Below, piece after piece: positions 47,069 through 55,958 of a DNA stretch of 64,000 nucleotides. How positions within the stretch are numbered: the first letter of the stretch is position 1; each line of letters begins with the position of its first letter. Made by a program: the position numbers and the translations under genes. The notes beneath the pieces were generated by a model, which was not told the DNA's origin, did no database searches, and saw only the letters and a list, made by a program, of their open reading frames with translations. The DNA is from Caulobacter flavus. Lineage in GTDB: Bacteria; Pseudomonadota; Alphaproteobacteria; Caulobacterales; Caulobacteraceae. The DNA lies in assembly GCF_003722335.1 (NCBI RefSeq), contig NZ_CP026100.1, positions 3,074,001 to 3,138,000 of the forward strand. The letters run 5' to 3'.

Positions 47069-48327
47069 CCTCGTCCTACGGCGGACCGGTCAGCGTCGCG
47101 CCGCCCAGGCTCCTGTTTCCCCAGATCGCCATCTTCTCCGTCGCGGTGTTCCTGCTGCTGCTCTACAGCGGCGGCTGGGAACTGCCGCTGGTGGGCGAGA
47201 ACGCCGACGAGGCCGGCTCCGCCATCCTGCGCGTCGCCTACCTGCCGGCCTATGCGGCGGGCTTTGGCCTGATCGCGCTGGATCCGCGCAACGGCTTCCG
47301 CGCCGCCGTCCGCCAACCCTTCCTGTTCGCCCTGATCGGGATCGTCTGCCTGTCGACCTTCTGGTCGATCGCGCCGGACGTCACCACGCGCCGCGCCTTC
47401 GCCGTGACCTGCACGACGCTGGGCGGCGTGGCCCTGGCCGCGCGGTTCCGCTGGCGCGAGCTGGCCGAGGTGTTCGCCGCCGCCTTCGCGGTGCTGATCG
47501 TGGCTTCGTACGTCGTCTGTCTCGCCGTGCCGCGCATAGGCGTGATGACCGAGCTCTTCCCCGGAGCCTGGCGGGGCCTGTGGCGCGAGAAGAACGGCCT
47601 GGGCGGCATGATGGCCTTCGGCTTCTGCATCGTCTCGGCCGCCGCCCTGCTGAACCCCAAGCGCGCCAAGCTGTGGTGGGGCTTCGCGGTGCTGGCGATC
47701 GGCCTCGTCCTGATGTCGACCTCGAAGACCTCGCTGGTGTCGCTGATGCTGGGCGTGGCGGCCTTGGGCTTCGTGCTGATCGCCCGGCGCAGCCCGGCGG
47801 CGGGGACGGCGGCGACCTGGACGGCGGTGACGGGCGTGGTCCTGCTGGTCGCGTTCATCGTCCTGGCCTCGGACGTGTTCTTCGCCATCCTCGGCAAGGA
47901 CGCCACCTTGACGGGGCGCACCAAGATCTGGAGCGCGGCGCTGGTCGAGATCCAGGAGCGGCCGTGGCTGGGCTTTGGCTATCACGCCATCTGGGGCGAC
48001 AAGAGCGGCTGGGGGCCCTTCGCCTGGATCAGCAAGAACGCCGGCTTCCAAGCCCAGCACGCCCACAATTCCTGGCTGGAGCAGTGGCTGGGCATGGGCC
48101 TGCTGGGCCTGGCCGCCTGGGGTCTGTTCTATATCCAGACCATGACCCTGGCCCTGATCGCCGTGTTCCGCGACCGGGGCGCCTTGCTCGCCTTCCCGTT
48201 CCTGGTGGTCTACAGCCTCGTGGCCCTGACCGAGAGCATCGCGGTGGCCTACAACGACTTCCGCTGGGTGCTGTTCGTGGCCCTAGCGGTGAAGCTGGCG
48301 TTTCCGGATCGGGAGCTGGAGCGGTAG
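47065..48327 (+). CDS. hfsC: Wzy-type polysaccharide polymerase, HfsC-like
   Basis: A 420-residue membrane protein with about ten helices and the O-antigen ligase/polymerase loop (FGYHAIWGDKSG, FQAQHAHNSWLEQWLGMGLLGL). It polymerises undecaprenyl-linked repeat units in the periplasm. The GTG start lies in a GTGA overlap with hfsB. In C. crescentus hfsC has a paralogue (hfsI) that shares its role. No hfs glycosyltransferase genes follow it here. Confidence 0.87.
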   Translation: MTSSYGGPVSVAPPRLLFPQIAIFSVAVFLLLLYSGGWELPLVGENADEAGSAILRVAYLPAYAAGFGLIALDPRNGFRAAVRQPFLFALIGIVCLSTFWSIAPDVTTRRAFAVTCTTLGGVALAARFRWRELAEVFAAAFAVLIVASYVVCLAVPRIGVMTELFPGAWRGLWREKNGLGGMMAFGFCIVSAAALLNPKRAKLWWGFAVLAIGLVLMSTSKTSLVSLMLGVAALGFVLIARRSPAAGTAATWTAVTGVVLLVAFIVLASDVFFAILGKDATLTGRTKIWSAALVEIQERPWLGFGYHAIWGDKSGWGPFAWISKNAGFQAQHAHNSWLEQWLGMGLLGLAAWGLFYIQTMTLALIAVFRDRGALLAFPFLVVYSLVALTESIAVAYNDFRWVLFVALAVKLAFPDRELER

Positions 48328-48355
48328 GGAAGTTCTCCCCGCGCCTTCCCGTTAC

Positions 48356-48493
48356 TCCCGTCATTCCCGCCCTTGTGGCGGGAAACCCTGGTTCCGCTCG
48401 TAGGTGAGGGGCCAGCGGCGTGCTGAGCACGCCGCCCCGACTGCCCTTGCGGCTGCCAGAGGGGTTGCCGCCACAAGGGCGGGAATGACGGGA
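48356..48493. repeat. Composite palindromic element, family 2, between hfsC and crtB
   Basis: The 24-base arms 48356-48379 and 48470-48493 are perfect inverted repeats, about 90 bases apart. Inside is another perfect hairpin (GCGGCGTGC/GCACGCCGC, 48415-48435). It fills the gap between two convergent genes, and so may act as a bidirectional terminator. One arm recurs at 53163. Confidence 0.75.
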
Positions 48494-48503
48494 AGGAGGG
48501 GGG

Positions 48504-49445
48504 TTAGATCCGCGACCACATCGCCGGACGCTCCGGCACTGACCCCAGTCGGTCCAGCGTCGCCGAGCGGAGGGCGACGACGCCGCCTTCCAGCGCGCGC
48601 CAGGCCTTCATCCGTCCACTGACGACAACGCGCTCGTCCCAGGCGGCGGGGCCGGCCGAGACCACGTCCAGGCCGATCTGGCGGTAGACGCCGCGCGCCG
48701 CGGCGATGGCCCAGGCCGAGCGGACGGGCAGGTCGCGCAGGCCCCAGCGGGCCGAGGCGTAATAGGGCTCGGCGGCCTCGACCAGGCGGCGGGCGAGGGC
48801 GGCGACGTCGGCGCGGCGGGCCGGGTCGGTCAGCTGCTCCACCGTCAGGTTCAGCTCGGCTAGCCACGCGCGGGGCACGTAGACCCGGTCGTTGCGGGCG
48901 TCCTCGACGATGTCGCGGGCAATGTTGGTCAGCTGGAAGCCCAGGCCAAGGTCCTGGGCGCGGCGCAGGGTCGGCAGGTCGCTGGCCGGCACGCCCATGA
49001 CGATGGCCATCATCGCGCCGACCACGCCGGCGACGCCCCAGCAATAGGCCAGCAGGTCTTCCAGCGTCTCGTAGGTGCGGCCCTCGACGTCCATGGCGAA
49101 GCCGTCGATCAGATCGAGCGCATAGCGCTCGGGAATGCCGCGGCGCAGGGCCACGGTCTGGAAGGCGGCGAAGACCGGATCGGTGGGCGCCTCGCCGGCC
49201 AGGGCGCTGCGGGTCTGGGCGTAGAGCGCGGCCAGGCGCGCGGGCGCGTCGGCGACCGGGCTCATGCCGTGGCCCAGGGTCTGGCCGTCGATCACGTCGT
49301 CGCAGTGCCGGCACCAGGCGTACAGCATCTCGGCGTCGGCGCGGGTCTGGGCGTCGAACAGGGCGGCGGCGGCCGCGAAGCTCTTGCTGCCCTTCTGGAT
49401 CGCTTCCCGGCTCTGGGCCTCGATGTCGGCTTCCAGCGCGCTCAT
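48504..49445 (-). CDS. crtB: Phytoene synthase CrtB
   Basis: A 313-residue trans-isoprenyl synthase: YAWCRHCDDVIDG carries the first Asp-rich motif, and GFQLTNIARDIVEDARNDRVYVP the second. It condenses two GGPP molecules to phytoene. It is the third gene of crtY-crtI-crtB; its ATG overlaps the crtI stop as ATGA. crtE (GGPP synthase) is not in the window. Confidence 0.94.
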   Translation of the reverse strand: MSALEADIEAQSREAIQKGSKSFAAAAALFDAQTRADAEMLYAWCRHCDDVIDGQTLGHGMSPVADAPARLAALYAQTRSALAGEAPTDPVFAAFQTVALRRGIPERYALDLIDGFAMDVEGRTYETLEDLLAYCWGVAGVVGAMMAIVMGVPASDLPTLRRAQDLGLGFQLTNIARDIVEDARNDRVYVPRAWLAELNLTVEQLTDPARRADVAALARRLVEAAEPYYASARWGLRDLPVRSAWAIAAARGVYRQIGLDVVSAGPAAWDERVVVSGRMKAWRALEGGVVALRSATLDRLGSVPERPAMWSRI

Positions 49446-50965
49446 TCGGCGGCCGTGGCCTGGGTGGCGAAGTCGTCGATCATCAGGCCGGCCGTGGCCT
49501 TGGCGCTGCCGACCACGCCAGGGATGCCCGCGCCCGGATGGGTGCCGGCGCCGACGAAGTAGAGGTTGGGGATCACGTCGTCGCGGTTGTGGGTGCGGAA
49601 GAAGGCGCTCTGGGTCAGGATCGGCTCCAGCGAGAAGGCCGCGCCCTTCCAGGCGTTGAGGTCATTCACGAAGTCGTCCGGGGTGATGAAGCGGCTGGTG
49701 ACCAGGTCCGCCGTCAGGCCCGGAATGTAGTGCTTCTCCAGATAGGCCAGGATCTTGTCGCGATACTTCGGACCCTCGACCGACCAGTCGATGTTCGCCG
49801 TCTGCAGGTTAGGCACCGGCGATAGCGCATAGAAGGTCGAGCAGCCCTCCGGGGCCATGGCCGGATCGCTGGCGGTCGGGTGGTGCAGGTAGAGCGAGAA
49901 GTCGTCGGCCAGGCCGTCCTTGCCGTAGATCTCGCCGATCAGCTCGCGGTACCGATTGCCGAAGCAGATGGTGTGGTGGCGGATCTCGGGGTGCTGGGTC
50001 TTGAGGCCGAAATAGACCACGAACAGCGACGGGCTCCAGCGCTTGCCCTCCAGCGCCTTGCCGACCTTCTGGCCGCGCGGCTCCTCGCGCAGCAGGTGGC
50101 GGTAGGTGTGCATGACGTCGGCGTTGGAGGCGACGGTGTCGAAGGCCTCGAAGCCTTCCTTGGTCACCACGCCGGTGACCCGGCCCTCGCGCACGGCGAT
50201 GCGCTCGACGGGGCGGGACAAGTGCAGCTTGCCGCCCAGGTCGGTGAACAGCTTGGCCAGGGCCCGCACCAGGGCGTGGGTGCCGCCGCGCGGGAACCAG
50301 ACGCCGCCGCGACGCTCGAGCGCATGGATCAGGGCGTAGATCGACGAGGTCGCGAACGGGCTGCCGCCGACCAGCAGGCTGTGGAACGACAGGGCCTGGC
50401 GGACGTGCTCGTCCTTCACGAAGCCGGCGACCTTGTCGTAGACGCTGCGCCAGGCCTGCAGCTTCATCAGCGACGGGGCGGCGGATATCATCGAGCCGAA
50501 GTCGAGGAACGGCACCGCGCCCAGCTCGACATAGCCCTTCTGGTACAGCTCTTCGGAATAGTCGTGGAAGCGGCGGTAGCCCTCGACGTCGGCCGGGTTG
50601 CGGGCGGCGATCTGGCGGTCGAGGCCTTCCTGGTCGTTGACGTAGTCGAAGACGTCGCCGTCTTCCCACAGCAGCCGGTAGAAGGGATCGACGGGCATCA
50701 GGTCGACATAGTCGGCGATGTCGCGGCCCGAGAGCGCGAACAGCTCCTTCAGGCAGTCGGGATCGGTGACGACGGTGGGGCCGGCGTCGAAGGTGAAGCC
50801 GTCCTGCTCCCAGACATAGGCGCGGCCGCCCGGCTTCTCGCGCCCTTCGAACAGGGTGACGTCGAAGCCCTGCGACTGCAGGCGCACCGCCAGCGACAGG
50901 CCGCCGAAGCCGGCGCCGATGACGGCCGCCTTGGGACGGGGCGGGACCGGGGCGTGGGCGTTCAT
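49442..50965 (-). CDS. crtI: Phytoene desaturase CrtI
   Basis: A 507-residue FAD enzyme: N-terminal VIGAGFGGLSLAVRLQSQG, the CrtI signature GGRAYVWEQDGFTFDAGPTVVT, and the C-terminal HPGAGIPGVVGSAKATAGLM. It introduces four double bases-equivalent desaturations to give lycopene. The ATG follows GGAGGA and overlaps the crtY stop. The frame runs far upstream through crtY in another reading frame, which is spurious. Confidence 0.95.
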   Translation of the reverse strand: MNAHAPVPPRPKAAVIGAGFGGLSLAVRLQSQGFDVTLFEGREKPGGRAYVWEQDGFTFDAGPTVVTDPDCLKELFALSGRDIADYVDLMPVDPFYRLLWEDGDVFDYVNDQEGLDRQIAARNPADVEGYRRFHDYSEELYQKGYVELGAVPFLDFGSMISAAPSLMKLQAWRSVYDKVAGFVKDEHVRQALSFHSLLVGGSPFATSSIYALIHALERRGGVWFPRGGTHALVRALAKLFTDLGGKLHLSRPVERIAVREGRVTGVVTKEGFEAFDTVASNADVMHTYRHLLREEPRGQKVGKALEGKRWSPSLFVVYFGLKTQHPEIRHHTICFGNRYRELIGEIYGKDGLADDFSLYLHHPTASDPAMAPEGCSTFYALSPVPNLQTANIDWSVEGPKYRDKILAYLEKHYIPGLTADLVTSRFITPDDFVNDLNAWKGAAFSLEPILTQSAFFRTHNRDDVIPNLYFVGAGTHPGAGIPGVVGSAKATAGLMIDDFATQATAAE

Positions 50966-52149
50966 GCGTCTTGTCCTCCGAACACGGAACTCTCGCTTAT
51001 GCACTTCATGGCCGCCCGGATCGGCACCGGCGGCTTGCCGACCAGCACCCGGGCCTTGTCGCGCCACGTCAGCCGCGCCGCATAGAAGCGCTGAATGAGC
51101 GGGACCGATAGCCGGTAGAACCGCTCCAGCACCCGATAGCGCTCTTCCGGCGCGCAGGCGCGGAACAGCATGCGGTTGAGCAGGCGCAGGAAGCGGCGCT
51201 TGCGCCAGGCGGCCTTGGAATGGGCCTCGACGCAGGCGCGGACGCTGGCGCTGGTGATGCGGGGCAGGGCGGCGATCTTGTCGGCCAGCCGCGCGGCGTC
51301 GGGCAGGGAATAGCCGGTGGTCGGCTGGAACAGGGCCGCGCGCAGCCCCACCTCCGCCACCTGGGGCCTGGCTTCGCGCCAGTAGCCGTCGATGTCGCCG
51401 CCCAGCGCGATGGGCAGCACGCCGTGCTCCTCGCGCTCGACCGCCTCGATGGTCCAGCCCTGGCCCTTGGCGTAGTCGGCGATGGCGGCGCCCAGCGAGG
51501 CGCGGTCGAGGCCCGGGCCGTCGCTGTAGCGGGTGTCCTCGATCAGCAGGCGGCGCTCGTCGAGCGGCAGAACGTAGACGAAGCGGTAGCCGTCGGTCTG
51601 CGGCACCGTGGCGTCCATGATGATCGGTGCGGTAAGGCCGTGGGGGGCGGAAAGGCGCAGATCCTGGCCGACGAACTTCTGCCAGCCCAGCGCCAGGCGC
51701 TTGCTGCGCCGCGGCCCGCGACCGTCGATCACCGCGCCGGCGACGACGCGGCGGCCGTCGGCCAAAGTGACCTGATGAGGATTGACGTCGACCACGGCCA
51801 CGCTGGTCCAGGCGTCGGGGCCCAGGACGCGGCCGACCACCTCGTGCAGGCGGCGCGAGGTGATGGCCAGGTAAGGCGTCGGCAGGCGGCGGGCGTGGGC
51901 GGGGAAGCGCACCTCGTAGCCGGTCCAGCGATGCACGATCAGCGGCCGCAGCCAGCCGCCGATGGCCGCGTCGACGTCGGTCTCGAAGTGGCACCAGGTG
52001 TGCTCGCCGCCGATCGTGGCCTCGCGCTCCAGCAACAGCACCCGCAAGCCCGGCCGCAGCGCTTTCAGGCGCAGGGCGATCAGGCTGTTGGCCAGTCCGC
52101 CGCCCACCAGGACGACGTCGGCGCGAAGCGCGGCGGAAGCGGATTCCAT
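50962..52149 (-). CDS. crtY: Lycopene beta-cyclase CrtY
   Basis: A 395-residue flavoprotein: [30 protein letters not shown] and [17 protein letters not shown] fit CrtY of Pantoea/Erythrobacter type. It cyclises lycopene to beta-carotene. It is the first gene of the carotenoid operon; all three genes are coupled by ATGA overlaps. It is divergent from folD, with about 125 bases between starts. No crtZ, crtW or glycosylation gene is present, so later steps are encoded elsewhere. Confidence 0.94.
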   Translation of the reverse strand: MESASAALRADVVLVGGGLANSLIALRLKALRPGLRVLLLEREATIGGEHTWCHFETDVDAAIGGWLRPLIVHRWTGYEVRFPAHARRLPTPYLAITSRRLHEVVGRVLGPDAWTSVAVVDVNPHQVTLADGRRVVAGAVIDGRGPRRSKRLALGWQKFVGQDLRLSAPHGLTAPIIMDATVPQTDGYRFVYVLPLDERRLLIEDTRYSDGPGLDRASLGAAIADYAKGQGWTIEAVEREEHGVLPIALGGDIDGYWREARPQVAEVGLRAALFQPTTGYSLPDAARLADKIAALPRITSASVRACVEAHSKAAWRKRRFLRLLNRMLFRACAPEERYRVLERFYRLSVPLIQRFYAARLTWRDKARVLVGKPPVPIRAAMKCISESSVFGGQDA

Positions 52150-52273
52150 CGTCCTGGCTCTAGCACGAAAGAACGACGCTCACGCCAGCGCTATGACGCA
52201 AAGCGCGCGCCCGTTTGGGCGTTGCACCCGGGCGGTCGAGGCGATAGGGGAGCGCGCACAGGAGCGCCCCCAC

Positions 52274-53152
52274 ATGTCAGAAGCCGCCATCATCGACGGG
52301 AAGGCCTTCGCCGCCCGCCTGCGCCAGACCATCGCCGCCGAGGTCGCGGCCCTGAAGGCCGAGCACGGCCTGACGCCGGGCCTGGCCGTCGTGCTGGTGG
52401 GCGAGGATCCGGCCAGCCAGGTCTATGTGCGCAGCAAGGGCGAGCAGACCCTGGAAGCAGGCATGCACTCCGAGACCCACCGCCTGCCGGCCGAGACCTC
52501 GCAGGCCGAGCTCCTGGCGCTGGTCGAGCGGCTGAACTCCGATCCGGCCGTGCACGGCGTGCTGGTGCAGTTCCCGGTGCCCGACCACATCAGCCAGGCC
52601 GCGGTGGTCGCCGCCATCTCACCCGACAAGGACGTCGACGGCCTGACCGTGGCCAACGCCGGTCGCCTGGCCAGCGGCCTGCCGGCCCTGACGCCCTGCA
52701 CCCCGACCGGCTGCATGATGCTGCTGCGCGACCAGTTGGGGGAACTGTCGGGCAAGCGCGCCGTGGTCATCGGCCGCTCGAACCTGATGGGCAAGCCGAT
52801 GGCCCAGCTGCTGCTGGCCGCCGACTGCACCGTCACCATCGCCCATTCGCGCACCAAGGACCTGCCGGCCGTCGTACGCGAAGCCGACATCGTCGTGGCC
52901 GCCGTCGGCCGCCCGCAGATGGTCAAGGCCGACTGGGTCAGGCCCGGCGCGGTGGTCATCGACGTCGGCATCAACCGGATCCCCAAGGACGACGGCAAGA
53001 CCCGCCTCGTGGGCGACGTGGCCTTCGACGAGGTCAAGGCCGTCGCCAGCGCCATCACGCCGGTGCCCGGCGGCGTGGGCCCCATGACCATCGCCTGCCT
53101 GCTGGCCAACACCGTCCTGGCCGCCAAGCGCCTGAACGGCGTGGGCGAATAA
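52274..53152 (+). CDS. folD: Bifunctional methylenetetrahydrofolate dehydrogenase/cyclohydrolase FolD
   Basis: A 292-residue enzyme: [36 protein letters not shown], the Rossmann [17 protein letters not shown] and [18 protein letters not shown]. It interconverts 5,10-methylene-, methenyl- and 10-formyl-THF using NADP. The ATG follows AGGAGCG; the in-frame extension upstream lies within crtY and is rejected. A terminator follows. Confidence 0.96.
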   Translation: MSEAAIIDGKAFAARLRQTIAAEVAALKAEHGLTPGLAVVLVGEDPASQVYVRSKGEQTLEAGMHSETHRLPAETSQAELLALVERLNSDPAVHGVLVQFPVPDHISQAAVVAAISPDKDVDGLTVANAGRLASGLPALTPCTPTGCMMLLRDQLGELSGKRAVVIGRSNLMGKPMAQLLLAADCTVTIAHSRTKDLPAVVREADIVVAAVGRPQMVKADWVRPGAVVIDVGINRIPKDDGKTRLVGDVAFDEVKAVASAITPVPGGVGPMTIACLLANTVLAAKRLNGVGE

Positions 53153-53162
53153 TCTTCCTTCC

Positions 53163-53184
53163 TCCCGTCATTCCCGCCCTTGTG
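53163..53184 (+). repeat. Solo arm of repeat family 2
   Basis: Twenty-two bases are identical to the first 22 of the left arm at 48356. It lies ten bases after the folD stop and before the folD terminator, and has only a short partial inverted partner. Confidence 0.65.
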
Positions 53185-53205
53185 ACGGGAGTGGGGTCTG
53201 GAACG

Positions 53206-53242
53206 AAGAAAGCCGGGGCGAGGGCCCCGGCTTTCTTGTTTT
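53206..53242 (+). terminator. Intrinsic terminator of folD
   Basis: A perfect 14-base-pair stem (53206-53219 with 53224-53237), a four-base loop, then GTTTTC. It faces the convergent Hpt gene. Confidence 0.85.
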
Positions 53243-53261
53243 CAGATCTGATTTCGACCGA

Positions 53262-53741
53262 TCAGCCGGCCAGGTACTCGGCCACGCGGCCCTCAAGCTC
53301 CAGCGCCAGGGCGCGGCCCACGGGGTGCTCGTCGGTCTTGATGGCGTCGCGGACGCAGGCCTTGATCGCGTCGATATGCGCGTCGACCAGGAACATCGGC
53401 GCCTGCAGGCGCGTCGCCGGATCGTCGATCAGCTTGCACAGCGAGGCGGCCAGGCGGGTGATCAGCGGAAATTCGTAGGTGGCGCCCAGGCCCTTCAGGT
53501 CGTGGGCGCGCAGGTAGAGGGTCTCGACCGTCTGGGCGTTGAGACCGTCGGCGCGCACGCCCTGGCGGGCGGCTTCCAGCTTGACGATCTCGTCGTCGAG
53601 CCACTGGGCGAAATTGCCCGACAGGCTCTTGAGCGCGGCTTCGGCCTTGGCGATCGCGGCCATGTCGATACCGCCGCGTCCGCCCACCTTGAGCTTGAGC
53701 ATGTTCGGCACCTGGATCACCTCAGCGGTGGGCTTGTTCAT
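53262..53741 (-). CDS. Single-domain histidine phosphotransfer (Hpt) protein
   Basis: A 159-residue cytoplasmic protein that is mainly helical. The Hpt motif is AHDLKGLGATYEF, with H80 as phospho-acceptor. It would relay phosphate between a hybrid kinase and a response regulator. It lacks the dimer/ATPase-like layout of ChpT. No kinase or regulator is adjacent, so its partners are unknown. It lies convergent with folD and on the same strand as nadK, 113 bases away. Confidence 0.88.
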   Translation of the reverse strand: MNKPTAEVIQVPNMLKLKVGGRGGIDMAAIAKAEAALKSLSGNFAQWLDDEIVKLEAARQGVRADGLNAQTVETLYLRAHDLKGLGATYEFPLITRLAASLCKLIDDPATRLQAPMFLVDAHIDAIKACVRDAIKTDEHPVGRALALELEGRVAEYLAG

Positions 53742-53854
53742 CGGGTCGCCTCCCCGTCGGCGTTACTTAGGGAACGGTCACACGACAGGCGTTAACAATG
53801 AGTGAGACGAAGGTTTCACTCCACAGACCTGTGTCGAGTTTCCGACGTCCTCGC

Positions 53855-54634
53855 CTACGCCGAAAACTGTTCTGTCAGTACGCGCTCCTCGAGACTGCGG
53901 CCCGCGTCGAACAACATCGATAGGGTCGAACCCCGGTCCTCGGAGATGTGCACCTCGACGACGTCGCGGACTTCGTAGTTGTCGGCCACGGCGCTGACGG
54001 GTCTCTTATCGCATTCCAGGACCTCGAACGTCACCCTCGCGCTCTGCGGCAAAAGCGCGCCCCGCCACCTACGCGGGCGAAAGGCGCTGATCGGGGTCAG
54101 GGCCAGCACCTGGGCGCCGAGGGGAATGATCGGTCCGTGGGCCGAGAGATTGTAGGCGGTCGAGCCGGCCGGGGTGGCCACCAGCGCGCCGTCGCAGACC
54201 AGTTCGCCCATCCGCACCTTGCCGTCGATCGAGATGCGCAGCTTGGCCGTCTGGCGGGTCTGGCGCAGCATAGAGACCTCGTTGATCGCCAGGGCCCGGT
54301 GCTGGCGACGACGCGAGTCGATGGCGACCATCGCCAGCGGGTGGATGACGGCGCGTTCGGCGGCGTTGATCCGCGCCAGCAGCTCGTCCTCGCTGTACTC
54401 GTTCATCAGGAAGCCGACCGAGCCGCGGTTCATGCCGTAGATCGGCTTCTGGTTCAGGATCGTCTCGTGCAGCATTTCCAGCATGAAGCCGTCGCCGCCG
54501 AGGGCGACGACGATCTGGGCGTCGTCGCCGGCGTCGCCGTAGCGGGCCGCCAGGCGCTCGCGGGCCTCCTGGGCTTCGGGACGGTCGCTGGCCTTGAAGG
54601 TCAGGCGAGTCGAGTACGGCTGGGCTTGGAACAT
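53855..54634 (-). CDS. nadK: NAD kinase
   Basis: A 259-residue kinase: [14 protein letters not shown] carries the GGDG motif, [13 protein letters not shown] the NAD-binding part, and [23 protein letters not shown] the second. It makes NADP from NAD. The protein is short at the N-terminus like other alphaproteobacterial NAD kinases. It stands downstream of the DUF2336 gene on the same strand. Confidence 0.95.
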   Translation of the reverse strand: MFQAQPYSTRLTFKASDRPEAQEARERLAARYGDAGDDAQIVVALGGDGFMLEMLHETILNQKPIYGMNRGSVGFLMNEYSEDELLARINAAERAVIHPLAMVAIDSRRRQHRALAINEVSMLRQTRQTAKLRISIDGKVRMGELVCDGALVATPAGSTAYNLSAHGPIIPLGAQVLALTPISAFRPRRWRGALLPQSARVTFEVLECDKRPVSAVADNYEVRDVVEVHISEDRGSTLSMLFDAGRSLEERVLTEQFSA

Positions 54635-54693
54635 GTCGCCCCAAGTGGCGGGATCACCGGGCGCTTGTCAAACAACGGAAGGCGAAGCCTTCG

Positions 54694-55815
54694 TCAGGCG
54701 GCGCTGACGGCTTGGCGGAAGGCCATGGCGGCGATGTCCGGGCGGAACGGGCCGAAGGCGCCGCTGGCCTTGCGGGCGGCTTCCGCGCCGCCGCCGGGGC
54801 GTCCGCCGTTCAGCTGGCGCACGTGCTCGAGGATGGTCGGGAAGACGCTGCGGTCGATGCCGACGGCCGAGCAGGCCAGGGCCAGGAGCTCGGGGCGATT
54901 GCTGTCGATGGCGCGGCGCACCTGGCGCACGTCGAAGCGGCCAAGGCGGGCCATGGCGAACACGAACAGCGGCAGGCGGCCCTCGCGCAGCACGCGCAGC
55001 AGGTAGCCGGGGCGCAGCTGGCCGGCGGCGTCGAGCTTCTCGACCAGCGCCGCCTCCATCTCCTCGCGGTCGGCCTCGTCCTCGATGGCGAGGGCGGCGG
55101 GAGCGGAAGGCAGAAGGCCCAGATGCGCGGCGTGGGTGGCTTCGTCCACGGCGGCCTGCATCCTGGCGGGGTCGAGGTCGAAGCGAACGGCCAGGGCGTC
55201 GCGCAGGGCGCGGCCGACCCACAGATAGAGCTGCTCGGCCAGCAGGGGCGACAGGCTGGGATGGCGGGCCAGGGGCGAGCGGAGGGCCACGACCTCCTTG
55301 GCCTGGGCGACCAGGCGGCCCATGGCGTCCTGGTTGATCTCGGCGCTCGGATTGCCGGCCAGCGCCGTCAGCACCGCCGGCTCGCTCTGCGAGAGGATGG
55401 CCTCGACCACCGGCGCGCGCAGGCCGGGGCGGCGGGCGACCTCGATCTGATGCTCCAGCGTGGCCTGCACCAAAAGGCGGATCAGGTCGTGGTCCTGCAG
55501 CACCGGGCTGCGGGCGATGATCGGGCGGGCGATCTCGATTTCGTCGAGGGCCAGGATGTTGACCAGCGCCGACGGCGCCCAGTTCGCGTCTGCCAGGCGC
55601 TCGGCCAGGCGCTGGCGGATTTCGCGCTCGGCCTCGACCACCAGGGTCATGAAGATCGAATCGAGCAGGATCTGGATCTCGGGCGCGGCGGGTCTGCCTT
55701 GCGCCTCGCCGGCTTCACAGAGGTCGACGATGCCGGCGAGCAGGCGTTCGCGATCCTCCGGCTCGCGGGAGCGAGCCAGGGCGAGAAGTTCGGCGGTCTG
55801 CGCGGCTTGGCTCAC
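54694..55815 (-). CDS. DUF2336 family protein
   Basis: A 373-residue, almost all-helical protein with HEAT-like repeated Leu/Ala helices (ALVNILALDEIEIARPIIARSP and similar units) and no membrane segment. DUF2336 is common in alphaproteobacteria and has no settled function; helical-repeat proteins usually bind other proteins. The GTG start is supported by GAGGAGG. It is divergent from glpK, 143 bases between starts. Confidence 0.83.
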   Translation of the reverse strand: MSQAAQTAELLALARSREPEDRERLLAGIVDLCEAGEAQGRPAAPEIQILLDSIFMTLVVEAEREIRQRLAERLADANWAPSALVNILALDEIEIARPIIARSPVLQDHDLIRLLVQATLEHQIEVARRPGLRAPVVEAILSQSEPAVLTALAGNPSAEINQDAMGRLVAQAKEVVALRSPLARHPSLSPLLAEQLYLWVGRALRDALAVRFDLDPARMQAAVDEATHAAHLGLLPSAPAALAIEDEADREEMEAALVEKLDAAGQLRPGYLLRVLREGRLPLFVFAMARLGRFDVRQVRRAIDSNRPELLALACSAVGIDRSVFPTILEHVRQLNGGRPGGGAEAARKASGAFGPFRPDIAAMAFRQAVSAA

Positions 55816-55958
55816 GACCCTCCTCGGGCGCCAAACGGAACTGTGGCTACCTTGGTGTTCCCAGATGAAAACATGCTTAAACAGGTCAAGCCACGGAACC
55901 CGGAGACTAGCGGCGCTCTGTCGCAGGTGAATCCGGGGATGTGAAAGAGGAAACGCGT

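Noticed and set aside
50966-51994. Upstream extension of the crtI frame through crtY
   Set aside because: CrtI begins at the ATG with GGAGGA; the extension is antisense-like low complexity.
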